Below are positions 43,880 through 52,582 of a stretch of 64,000 nt of DNA, in pieces. The DNA is taken from the NCBI RefSeq assembly GCF_001437405.1, contig NZ_JQBY01000001.1, positions 1-64,000 on the forward strand, written 5' to 3'. Source of the stretch: Pediococcus ethanolidurans. GTDB lineage: Bacteria > Bacillota > Bacilli > Lactobacillales > Lactobacillaceae. The translations under genes were made by a program, and so were the position numbers. The number at the start of each line of letters is the position of its first letter. The first letter of the stretch is position 1. The notes beneath the pieces were generated by a model, which made no database searches, was not told the DNA's origin, and was given only the letters and a program-made list of their open reading frames with translations.

Positions 43880-44683
43880 TCACATAATACCAAAGTAAGA
43901 ACAGAAAATAGCCAAGAAGAAAACAACAACAATTAAAACAATCGGTGAAACTTTTTTCTTCAGTAACCAGAACAAGAAAAATGTAAAAGCTAATGGCAAT
44001 ATATTTGGAAAAATTTTATCCAAAAAATCTTTTTGTAAGGAAACATTACCAATCTTTAATTTTAATGAAAGCGTAACGTAGGAACTGATTAAAGCACCAA
44101 TAACAGTTAATCCCATGATAGTAGCTACTCTAGAAATAATTTCTGAGTTTTCTTGAATAACATCAATTGCCCGAGTTCCGAGATTGTAGCCTAAATGGGC
44201 AAATGGGATTCGACAAAGGAAAATTCCAAGATAAACAATGAAAAAGATAATTGGTCCGAGAAGATTTCCTTTTGTTGCAAAAGATGCTGCAATTCCTCCA
44301 ACAATTGGCATAATTGTAAACCAATAAATTGCATCTCCAATTCCTGCCATCGGACCGAACAATCCGTTTTTCAAGCCCTTGATAGTTTGACGATCTACGT
44401 TTTTTTCTTCTAAACTCATTAACAAGCCCATCAAAATTGAAACTAATGGTGGCGAAGTATTGATAAACTCCATGTTATCAGTCATGGCCGCCCCTAACCT
44501 CTTTTTATCATTACCAAAAATCTTTTTCCAAAATGGTACTTGAGCCCATGCCCAACCACCAGCTTGCATTCGTTCATAACTAAAAGCTGATTGCAACAGT
44601 GACGATCGAATTCCAAGCATCGTGATATCTTTTGAACTCAGTTTGTGATCCGTCGTTACTTGTTTATCTTTTTTAGATGCCAT
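43880..44683 (-). CDS. PTS mannose-family (Aga-type) subunit EIID
   Basis: A 267-residue membrane subunit with the EIID signatures: MLGIRSSLLQSAFSYERMQAGGWAW (about residues 18-42), FINTSPPLVSILMGL, NGLFGPMAGIGDAIYW and C-terminal hydrophobic helices. ATG at 44683 overlaps the EIIC 3' end by 11 nt with GAAGGTGAAGAAG as ribosome site; the frame opens 14 codons earlier inside EIIC. Confidence 0.9.
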   Translation of the reverse strand: MASKKDKQVTTDHKLSSKDITMLGIRSSLLQSAFSYERMQAGGWAWAQVPFWKKIFGNDKKRLGAAMTDNMEFINTSPPLVSILMGLLMSLEEKNVDRQTIKGLKNGLFGPMAGIGDAIYWFTIMPIVGGIAASFATKGNLLGPIIFFIVYLGIFLCRIPFAHLGYNLGTRAIDVIQENSEIISRVATIMGLTVIGALISSYVTLSLKLKIGNVSLQKDFLDKIFPNILPLAFTFFLFWLLKKKVSPIVLIVVVFFLAIFCSYFGIM

Positions 44684-45466
44684 CTTCTTCACCTTCTTGA
44701 GTAGAATTAACTGCCTTTGCTTCATTAATTTGTTCTTGAAGCTCCCTATTCTTTTTGTCTCTAAAGAATTCTATCATTGCAAACACTACTCCAATAACTG
44801 CAGCTGGTAATACGTTGGAAAAGTTTATAAAGCTAGCCACAACAAATCCCAACAAAAGATATGGAACATACTCTACTCGTAATAAAACTTTTAATAGCAT
44901 TGAAAATCCCACAGCTGGAAGTGCACCGCCAGCTAACTCGAATCCATGAATTAACCATGTTGGCATTGCCTTAACTAACTCTGACATTGGTCCTTGTGCG
45001 GCATACGCAGACAAGAAAATCACAAGAAAGAATGAAATACAAACAATTGTCATAGTTAAATATGGAATTCTGGCAAATTTTTTAGTATCTCCTGCAGCAG
45101 CATATTTATCCATTACCGGCATAAATACTGAAAATAATGAATAAAAGATTAACAAAACATACTGCATGAGCATCGCAAATGGTAACGATAAACCAATTGC
45201 TGTAGCTGGTGCGACACTAGTCGTATGTGCAATTACCACAGTCATAATTCCACATACTGCCGGATTAGGCGGCTGTGTGCCACCAGCAGGTGTCAATCCG
45301 GCAAATGCCAATTCTGTTAGACCTCCAGCAATAACACCTAATTGGATATCGCCTAAAATAAAACCAGCAATGGTACATGAAATAATTGGTCGAAAAATAT
45401 AAAAGACCTCTAGCCAAGAATCCAAACCAGCAATAATAGTAGCCCTTGCGTTAGAGTTACACTCAT
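44673..45466 (-). pseudogene. PTS mannose-family (AgaC-like) EIIC with 5' frameshift
   Basis: From residue GLDSWLEVFYIFRPII onward the protein matches AgaC-type EIIC (ILGDIQLGVIAGGLTELAF, LTPAGGTQPPNPAVCG). The best start, ATG at 45466 behind AAGGGGG, reads MSVTLTQGLLLLLV and then hits TAG; the AgaC frame begins two bases over and has only TTG at 45425 as start. Compared with E. coli AgaC (MHEITLLQGLSLAALVFVLG, then IDFWLE) about 16 nt of the first membrane helix are missing. The gene is either inactivated or expressed without its first helix; an assembly error is also possible. Confidence 0.68.
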
Positions 45467-45487
45467 TGCTTTTATCCCCCTTTTTCT

Positions 45488-45963
45488 TTAAAAATTAATT
45501 TCTGTTTTATGATCTCCCGGAACATCCTGAATATAAACATTAATTCCTTTTGTTTTTAGATAATGCAAATCATCCTTATCTGATTGATCTACATATACTT
45601 TTTTAGTTAATTCTTTTTTACCTGGTGCAAAATGCATATTTCCCACATTGATTTCATCAATTGGTACTCCACCATCTACTAACACTTTTACATCTTTCGG
45701 TGTTTTCACAACGATAAATATTTTCTGTCGGTCTGCTGCCCTTCCAATAATTTGAATTGTCTTCTCTAATGAAAAGAATCGAATTTCTGCTCCAGACGAT
45801 TCTGCTGTAGCTTTCATTAATTTTTGTTGCAAAGGATCCGATGCCACTTCATCGTTTGCGACAAGTATTAAATTTGCACCCAAAGTTTTTGTCCATGTAA
45901 CACCAACTTGTCCATGAACGAGTCGGTTATCTATTCTAGTTAATAAAATATGTGTTTTGTCAT
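45488..45963 (-). pseudogene. PTS mannose-family (AgaB/AgaV-like) EIIB with 5' frameshift
   Basis: The body (GANLILVANDEVASDP, RAADRQKIFIVVKTP, GGVPIDEINVGNMHFAPGK) is AgaB/AgaV-like. The active-site segment HILLTRIDNRLVHGQVGVTW is present in the same frame upstream, but that frame has no ATG, GTG or TTG before the TTG at 45883, which lies after the active-site histidine. The natural ATG (45963, MTKHI behind AAGGAAG) is in another frame and runs into TAA within eight codons. A 1-2 nt indel in the ATATTTTATT stretch (about 45945-45950) explains this. A 131-residue product from 45883 would lack the catalytic histidine. Confidence 0.68.
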
Positions 45964-46701
45964 AATCGGTCTTCCTTTATGTGATACCAAAAACATCGGT
46001 AAATCATTTAAAGCAATCGAGCGACTGTAATACACAGTCTCAGTGTTTTGAATGCCTCTAGTAAAAATATCAACATATGGTTCACGTTTATTTGGTTGCA
46101 GCTCTTGATAATGTGGCATCTCTTCTGAAGCAACATTAGCATTAATTTCATGATGTAATTGTTTAGAATTAAGGTTATACTTATTTGCTAAAAAAATAAC
46201 AATTTCTTTATTCTGGATTTCATTGACTGAAATCATAGGGAAACTATTAAACGGTAGATAAGTATCCTTAAAAAGAATTGGTCTGTCATTGGCTAAATAA
46301 AGTTGACTAATCTTGTATAAGTACGCATTTTTATCTATACCAAAGACTGTTCGTACATCTCCTTCAGAACCATCAACAATCAGTTGAAAGCTAATTAATT
46401 TGATTGTTACTCTATACCCCGATTTGCGAATCTCTTGACTGGGATTATCAACATATTCAAACTCTGAATTATCATCTGAACGTCTCTGCACGAAACTTCC
46501 TTGACCTTGACGCTTTAATATATAGCCTTTTTCTTCTAATTCACTCAGGGCCCTTCTCACAGTGATACGACTTACATTAAATTGTTGGCCAAGTTGCATT
46601 TCTGACGGTAATTTTGAGCCTGCTTCTAATTGACCTCCTTCGATCTTTTTAATAATTTCATTAACCATCTTTTGATAAAGCGTAAACATATGTTGTTCCA
46701 C
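45940..46701 (-). CDS. GntR-family regulator with UTRA domain (AgaR2-like)
   Basis: A ~253-residue HutC-type GntR repressor: winged HTH (KLPSEMQLGQQFNVSRITVRRALSE, written as the region at about residues 30-55) and UTRA domain (YLYKISQLYLANDRPILFKDTYLP). GTG at 46701 with GGAGAG 6 nt upstream is a better start than 46746. First gene of the Aga-type PTS cluster. Its 3' end reads in frame through the EIIB start codon and stops only at the TAA created by the EIIB frameshift, so its own C-terminus (PIMTKHIFY) may be altered. Confidence 0.85.
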   Translation of the reverse strand: MEQHMFTLYQKMVNEIIKKIEGGQLEAGSKLPSEMQLGQQFNVSRITVRRALSELEEKGYILKRQGQGSFVQRRSDDNSEFEYVDNPSQEIRKSGYRVTIKLISFQLIVDGSEGDVRTVFGIDKNAYLYKISQLYLANDRPILFKDTYLPFNSFPMISVNEIQNKEIVIFLANKYNLNSKQLHHEINANVASEEMPHYQELQPNKREPYVDIFTRGIQNTETVYYSRSIALNDLPMFLVSHKGRPIMTKHIFY

Positions 46702-46768
46702 AAGAATCTCTCCACTTGTTATGTTGATATAACAACCATACCGCAATAATATAACGTCTCTCCTAAAA

Positions 46769-46782
46769 TGTCAGCGCTTACA
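46769..46782. promoter_or_regulatory. cre site before the Aga-type PTS cluster
   Basis: TGTCAGCGCTTACA is a near-palindromic cre with the invariant CG core and TG/CA ends. It lies about 70 bp before the GntR start, so CcpA repression is likely. Confidence 0.6.
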
Positions 46783-46856
46783 TTAAAATTTCCTTTTTTT
46801 AATGTACCAGTATGATGTCTTACTAGGTATTATACACGGAATAGAAAATAAATCGG

Positions 46857-46907
46857 ATATTCAAAAAACAGGCCGCATTGTATCGTTTTGGCCTGCTTTT
46901 TGAATAT
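46857..46907 (-). terminator. Terminator of the surface protease gene
   Basis: ATATTCAAAAAA-CAGGCC pairs with GGCCTG-CTTTTTGAATAT (46857-46874 with 46890-46907), a 16-18 bp stem with a 15-base loop and a GC-rich top. It lies 42 bp beyond the protease stop. Confidence 0.85.
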
Positions 46908-46949
46908 TTTCATTTTTCATGCTTAAATTCTATTATTCTTACTTGCACG

Positions 46950-49900
46950 TTACTCTTGTTTACGACGTTTTAGCCCAAGAATGCCCAAACCTGCTAACAT
47001 AACTGAACCAATCCATCCAATCAGTCCATGAGTTGTTTGCTCATTAGTCTGAGGTAACTTACCGATTCGTTGTTCATCCATATCAGAATTAGGACGCTTC
47101 TGAACTCTCGAAACATTTGTAGTCGTCATTGCAACTAATACTTGTTTGGAAGATTCTACTTTTGCAACATCTAAATTACTTGTATCGTGTTTAGATGCCT
47201 CATCACTAACCAATGTATCAGATAAATTATCAACTATTTCTGGTTCTTCCTTAATTTTCGTTTGATCATTCGTATTTGTTGACTCAACTACAGTCGACTC
47301 AGAATTTTCAGATGAATTGTCTACATCCGTAGAAATTTCAGTTTTGTTTGCTGTTGTACTAGGATCTTTAACTGGTTTATTTGGATTTTCACTTGTTGTC
47401 TCATCGACTGTCTTCGTATCAGTTGGCGTTGTTCCTGGGTTTTTTTCAGTATTTTCTCCATCTAATGAATTATTCGAATCTGGTGTTTCATTTACAACTC
47501 CCGGTTCTTGTGTTTCGTTTGACGTTGTATTAGATTCATTATTTTCATCACCAGGAGTGACTACTATTACGGGTTTTTGAACCAAATAAGCAGCTACTTC
47601 ATTACCATACTTATCATGAACTTGATAATAGTTGCCATCTGTTGATTTACTGCCAACATATAATTGCCAAGTTGCGCCATTGTCTGTCGAAAAACTAACT
47701 GTATCGTGAACAAGTCTATCATTCGTAAACTGAGCATCAGCGAACTCTGGTGTAACCACCTTAAGATCAATCGTATCCGTAGTTTCTGGTCTGTAGTGAA
47801 CAATAATTCGTTTTGTAATGGTATTCCCAACCTGATCTTTTAACGTTACATAGAATACATTATCCGAGTCCCCATCATATGATTCAAAATCTTCTTGATC
47901 ATTTGCAACTTTTAAAGCATAAGTTTCAGAAAAATCGTGTGCAGGATACCCGTTAGTGTCAGTTTGTGTAACAGTACCGTCTGTTTGTGTAAAGAAATCG
48001 GCAATGTAGTTTACGCCTGAATTATGATATTCTCGATAAAAATTATCATCATTTACAAACATCCGATAGCCATCTAAGTTATCATCACCTTGTCCAGTAA
48101 TAGTTACACTTGGTTGATTTGTATAAATATCATAATTACCATTACCATCTATCGTCCAAAAATTAGCTTCAGGTACTGGAACTGTTAACGTGGGTTGTTG
48201 AGTATCCAAAATGATATCAAACATTCCACGAGTTGTTGAGCCATCCTTGTTTGTAACTACATAAGAAACCCCACGATCCTCTGTGTTATTCAAAGTAAAA
48301 TTATATCGGAATGTATTGTCGGTATTAATCTTAACCTGATTGCCAACAGCATTAGCATCTGAATCGTCTCCTAGAATGGTTAGGGTGTCCACATTATCAG
48401 TAACTTTTCCAGTCACAGTAAACTGTTTAGTCTCCGGGTTATAATAGCCTTTATCAATGGCATCTGAACCATAACGAATAAAGTCATTGTCACTAACATT
48501 ATCAAAAGTTAGTTCACTCGTATTGGGATCTGCCCGTGTTGTGAGATCTGCCGTACTGTGCATTGGTAAATCTCCAGGAGAACCAATCGTGTCTGGATCT
48601 GCACTCTGATTAGTAATTGTAACGCCAAATTGATCAGCAGATGTTAGTACTGGAAGGTCAGCAGCACTAGGACTATAAACCACACCAAAATAGTTTTTAT
48701 CACTGATATTATTCGTATCCGACTCCTGTTTATCATTATAAGTAGGGCCATCAACTTCGGTCCATCCTACCAAAAGAACTTCATTAGTATCTTCTGGAAG
48801 CTCTCCAGTAAAAGTAGCAATACCATCTTTAACGGTAGCCTGATATTCTGTACCGGTAAAGTAATCTTGTGCATATACTTTTACATTATCTCCTTTGCTT
48901 ACCAATGCTTGCACGGTAAAGGTTCTTGAATTTGGTCTTACACCATATACAGTTAATCCCCAATTCTGATCAGCTCCATTAACGTGTTGCCAGGCAAACT
49001 CTGCCTTTGGTGTACTTGTAGACCAATTAACAATCACTTCATTTTCTTGAGCATCTTTTGAAAAAATTAGTGGTTCGCTAGAATCTGCATTAACAGGAAC
49101 ACTATATTCACCATTTACAACCTGGACCAGCTTTCCATTTATATAGAAATCTCCTTGAGCAGATCCTTTAAGATAATATGTCTGTGCTTGTACGTTATAA
49201 TCTGGTGATTGGGTACTAAATGCTAGCCCATTCGTAGCATTCCAAACAGCAATTGGTGCGCCGTTCTCTCTTCCTTCAACAATCAATTGGCTAGTTTGAG
49301 TATTATCAGCAACATCACTCAACGCTAATACCAACTGAGTCTTTGATGCGCTGAACGCACTTAATTCGTCAGGTGTTAACTTTATAACCAATTGTCCCGT
49401 CAACTTGGCAGCATCTGTGAAACTACTGCCATTTTCCGTATCATTTAATTCAATAGGGAACGATTGATCATTAATCGTTAGTGTCGCATAAGAGTAATCT
49501 GTAAAACCAGAACCTGTATCTGCATAGCTAGCAGTCAATGTTTGAGTTTGTGCATCATATGATAGATTCGTAATAGTTGGTGCAGTTGTGTCAATAATTA
49601 CAGGATAGGTAGCAGTTTGTGTTTTTTGTTTTCCATCCGTTACCAACGTACCAACAAATCTGTACTGGTATTCGCCATCTGGAGCAACAACACTTTTACC
49701 CGTTGTTTGATCAAATAACGTACCGTCCCAATTCAAGGTAGTTGAATCATTTCTCATACTTGGTGAAAGCGTAATATCTTGGTTACCACTTCCACCATCT
49801 GGATAGTATGATTTATCGATTCCTTTTTCATCTGCCAGCGTTCGTACTATTTCACCTTTGTCATTCAAAATTTGAATAGTTAAGTCTTGTAAATTCTGCT

Positions 49901-52217
49901 TAATAAATTCATATGGCTTTAAAATATCGCTTTGCAAATCATTATTTGGCGAAAAAGCTACTTTACCATCCTGATATAGCTTAGCAACTTGGGACCAATC
50001 ATAATTTCCCTCAAGATTTACTAATGTCTTTAATGAGTTTTCATCCGCAATTCCTCGTGGACAGTTTTCTTCGTTTACAAAATAACTGCCTGAGAAAATG
50101 CTATCTTCTTGATTTGTAGAACTATCAAAAACCTGTTCATCTGTTAAATCACCATAATAGCCCAAATATGGCACAACTAGATTAGGCGTCTCTGTATCAT
50201 CACTAGTAAATCCTAAAAAGCCTTCAACTGGCTCATTATCTTTCAAGCCAACTAGTGAAAGCGTAAAACCTACAGTTTGAGTTGAATTAGCGGCTACTGT
50301 AATTATCGTTTGTTCGGGTACCACAGAAGCTCCTGCTAAATATGCGTCATACGTGGTCCCATCATCTGCCAACAATTCAGTCATCGGTCCACCGTAATCA
50401 TTAAAAGTATACGTTCTTTCATGATCACTTAAATTTGTAAATGTCACACTAAACTTTGTTTGATCTCCAATCGAATACAGTGAAACCGAACCAGTCTCAT
50501 TATTACCTTCAATCACAACCTGATTTTCTACTGCTTTACCTACATTAATTTCACCAGCGCCTTGTCGTCTTGGTGAAACAAGAGCTCCATATGCATTATC
50601 CTTCATTGGTGTGGCTGTATTCATTAGTGCTAACTTCGTTGCCTTTACTAAGTTAGCCCCTTGTAAAGTTGTTGTACTTTGTAATTCCTGCATCACCAAA
50701 GCAGCTGCTCCAGCATTATATGGGCCGGCCATGGAAGTTCCACTCATTGATTCATACTGATCGTCATTAACTGTTGAAATAATGTCAACGCCTGGTGCCG
50801 AAATATCAGGTTTTAAAGAATAATCGGATAACGGTCCCCATGAACTAAAACTAGCCATATCGTCATTCTCACCAGTTGCTGAGTTCTCAGCCGCAACTGT
50901 CATTGCACCTTTTGAAACACCTGGATCGGCGATTGTACTGCTATTAACTGGTTGATACACTAATTGATTAGAACCAGGATTTCCATTCTCATCAGTTAAA
51001 ATAGAACCAGAGTTTCCATTATTACTAGCAGAAATTGAAACAAATACCCCGTGGTCAACAGCGTATTGAACCGCACGTTGTTCAATATCTGACAATTGTT
51101 GATTTGGCGTTCCAATTCCTAATGACATTTGAATAACATTAGCACCCAAGAGAACTGCATCATGAATAGCTTTGGCAATATCGTCTGCCTTTTCATCAGC
51201 ATATTGGGCAAATACTCTCATCTCTAATAGCTGTGCTTCTGGTGCCACCCCAATTGTAAAGGTATCGCCTTCTGAGTTTGCCTGTCCATTAGCAGCAATA
51301 ATTCCGGAAACATGAGCCCCGTGGGGAGAATCATCATTTTCAATCCATTCGTTATCATGACTAACATAGTTATAAACAAAAGGAAATTTAGATGATACAT
51401 ATGTACCGTAACCCAGTTGTGAAATTGCGTTTTCAGCATCCTCTTGTGTAATTTTTGCAGTCGAGTCATCACTTAAACGAAAGTCCTTGTCTGCTGTATC
51501 CATCCCTGAATCAATAACAGCAACTACCATACCTTGGCCTTGATACCCTTTTTCCCAAGCCGCTGACACATTGCCTTTAATATGATCTTGTTCCGTTGTT
51601 GATTTGTCGGCAGATACTACATCTGTTTCTGGATCACTTTGGGTACCTTTTTCAGTAGATGTTGTCTGAGCACGATTTACATCCTGTGTGGTAGATGATA
51701 CGTCATTTTTATTTGTCTGAGTTGTTTGAGCTGCATTATTTTCGTTACTCTGTTGTACACTATTCTCGCTACTTTGGGATTGCTTTGTACTAGTAGTATC
51801 CCCACTTGTTACTTCTTCCGTACCCGTTTGAGCCTTACTTGATATGGTACTAGTTTGTTCCCCGTTTGTAGTTGTATCAGTCGTGTTTCCCTCATTCAAT
51901 ACCGTCGTGTTATCTACAACAATTGAAACATTTTGATCCGTTGATTTGACTACTTGTTTACTCGATACTTCATCAGTTTTTTCTTCACTAACTTCATCTT
52001 TACTATGGGCAGAGTCATTGTTACTGGTTACCACCGTAGTTGCAGTTTCGTCACTATTTACTGCCGTGTCACCATGAACAGATGCTGGAGACATTGTAAA
52101 TGTCATACCTGCAGAAAACACAACAATTCCAGAAATTACCCATTGTTTACCGTCTTTAAACATTTTGTAATGTTCTTTTGGTTCTTCTGTAATTTTATTT
52201 TTCAACCTTGCTCCCAT
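46950..52217 (-). CDS. Cell-wall-anchored S8 subtilisin-like proteinase (lactocepin-related)
   Basis: A 1755-residue cell-envelope protease. The N-terminus has a KxYKxGKxW-like signal (KMFKDGKQW at 18-26) and a hydrophobic segment to about 48, then ~160 Ser/Thr/Asn/Gln-rich residues. The S8 domain has D236 (VIDSGMD), H299 (SPHGAHVSG), oxyanion Asn near 399 (SASNNG) and S495 (SGTSMAGP). Only about 96 residues separate Asn and Ser, so the PA insert of PrtP is absent. Fn3/Ig-like beta domains follow, then a long Thr/Ser/Asn-rich spacer and LPQTN, membrane helix and KRRKQE for sortase anchoring. AGGAGGAG precedes the ATG. It would supply peptides from external protein or process surface proteins. 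Confidence 0.92.
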   Translation of the reverse strand: MGARLKNKITEEPKEHYKMFKDGKQWVISGIVVFSAGMTFTMSPASVHGDTAVNSDETATTVVTSNNDSAHSKDEVSEEKTDEVSSKQVVKSTDQNVSIVVDNTTVLNEGNTTDTTTNGEQTSTISSKAQTGTEEVTSGDTTSTKQSQSSENSVQQSNENNAAQTTQTNKNDVSSTTQDVNRAQTTSTEKGTQSDPETDVVSADKSTTEQDHIKGNVSAAWEKGYQGQGMVVAVIDSGMDTADKDFRLSDDSTAKITQEDAENAISQLGYGTYVSSKFPFVYNYVSHDNEWIENDDSPHGAHVSGIIAANGQANSEGDTFTIGVAPEAQLLEMRVFAQYADEKADDIAKAIHDAVLLGANVIQMSLGIGTPNQQLSDIEQRAVQYAVDHGVFVSISASNNGNSGSILTDENGNPGSNQLVYQPVNSSTIADPGVSKGAMTVAAENSATGENDDMASFSSWGPLSDYSLKPDISAPGVDIISTVNDDQYESMSGTSMAGPYNAGAAALVMQELQSTTTLQGANLVKATKLALMNTATPMKDNAYGALVSPRRQGAGEINVGKAVENQVVIEGNNETGSVSLYSIGDQTKFSVTFTNLSDHERTYTFNDYGGPMTELLADDGTTYDAYLAGASVVPEQTIITVAANSTQTVGFTLSLVGLKDNEPVEGFLGFTSDDTETPNLVVPYLGYYGDLTDEQVFDSSTNQEDSIFSGSYFVNEENCPRGIADENSLKTLVNLEGNYDWSQVAKLYQDGKVAFSPNNDLQSDILKPYEFIKQNLQDLTIQILNDKGEIVRTLADEKGIDKSYYPDGGSGNQDITLSPSMRNDSTTLNWDGTLFDQTTGKSVVAPDGEYQYRFVGTLVTDGKQKTQTATYPVIIDTTAPTITNLSYDAQTQTLTASYADTGSGFTDYSYATLTINDQSFPIELNDTENGSSFTDAAKLTGQLVIKLTPDELSAFSASKTQLVLALSDVADNTQTSQLIVEGRENGAPIAVWNATNGLAFSTQSPDYNVQAQTYYLKGSAQGDFYINGKLVQVVNGEYSVPVNADSSEPLIFSKDAQENEVIVNWSTSTPKAEFAWQHVNGADQNWGLTVYGVRPNSRTFTVQALVSKGDNVKVYAQDYFTGTEYQATVKDGIATFTGELPEDTNEVLLVGWTEVDGPTYNDKQESDTNNISDKNYFGVVYSPSAADLPVLTSADQFGVTITNQSADPDTIGSPGDLPMHSTADLTTRADPNTSELTFDNVSDNDFIRYGSDAIDKGYYNPETKQFTVTGKVTDNVDTLTILGDDSDANAVGNQVKINTDNTFRYNFTLNNTEDRGVSYVVTNKDGSTTRGMFDIILDTQQPTLTVPVPEANFWTIDGNGNYDIYTNQPSVTITGQGDDNLDGYRMFVNDDNFYREYHNSGVNYIADFFTQTDGTVTQTDTNGYPAHDFSETYALKVANDQEDFESYDGDSDNVFYVTLKDQVGNTITKRIIVHYRPETTDTIDLKVVTPEFADAQFTNDRLVHDTVSFSTDNGATWQLYVGSKSTDGNYYQVHDKYGNEVAAYLVQKPVIVVTPGDENNESNTTSNETQEPGVVNETPDSNNSLDGENTEKNPGTTPTDTKTVDETTSENPNKPVKDPSTTANKTEISTDVDNSSENSESTVVESTNTNDQTKIKEEPEIVDNLSDTLVSDEASKHDTSNLDVAKVESSKQVLVAMTTTNVSRVQKRPNSDMDEQRIGKLPQTNEQTTHGLIGWIGSVMLAGLGILGLKRRKQE

Positions 52218-52236
52218 AAAATCTCCTCCTTAATTA

Positions 52237-52274
52237 TAATCTAATCATATTAAATGAAAATTAAAATTAGATTA
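52237..52274. repeat. Inverted repeat in the protease leader
   Basis: TAATCTAAT (52237-52245) and ATTAGATTA (52266-52274) form a perfect 9-bp inverted repeat between the promoter and the ribosome site. It may stabilise the mRNA or be an operator. Confidence 0.5.
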
Positions 52275-52279
52275 GTTAA

Positions 52280-52308
52280 ATGATATCAGCGTCCCGATTT
52301 TTTGTCAA
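52280..52308 (-). promoter_or_regulatory. Sigma-A promoter of the surface protease gene
   Basis: Minus-strand TTGACA (52303-52308), exactly 17 bp, then TATCAT (52280-52285). The leader is about 55 nt. The 365-bp gap 52218-52582 contains this promoter, the leader repeat, the GH3 terminator and no gene that I can support. Confidence 0.8.
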
Positions 52309-52493
52309 CGAAAAATTATGATTAATTATATTAAGATTAGCTTACAATGTGAAAAGCTCACTGCTTTTAGAATTCATGACAAAAAAACAGTTTTACAAAT
52401 TACGACACTTCATACGTTCGTCATATTTTATTTTTATAAGTTTGTATGCCTGATCAACCTTATTCAGCATTTCTTAAATATACATTTGATATT

Positions 52494-52544
52494 TTTATAA
52501 AAAAATTCGTAAATCCCTGTTTAATCAGAAATTTACGAATTTCA
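52494..52544 (-). terminator. Terminator of the GH3 operon
   Basis: AAATTCGTAAAT (52503-52514) and ATTTACGAATTT (52531-52542) form a perfect 12-bp stem; on the minus strand it is followed by TTTTTTTAT. It lies 40 bp past the GH3 gene. Confidence 0.8.
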
Positions 52545-52582
52545 TTGTACTTTTCAAACTTCAGTGCTTATTAAGCATACAT

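Noticed and set aside
45488-45883. EIIB starting at TTG 45883 as an intact 131-residue gene
   Set aside because: The conserved active-site segment RIDNRLVHGQ is encoded in the same frame upstream of this TTG, so this start would remove the catalytic histidine; a frameshift is the better explanation.
52237-52274. Riboswitch in the protease leader
   Set aside because: Only one short A/T inverted repeat and no terminator alternative or known aptamer features; kept as a simple repeat.
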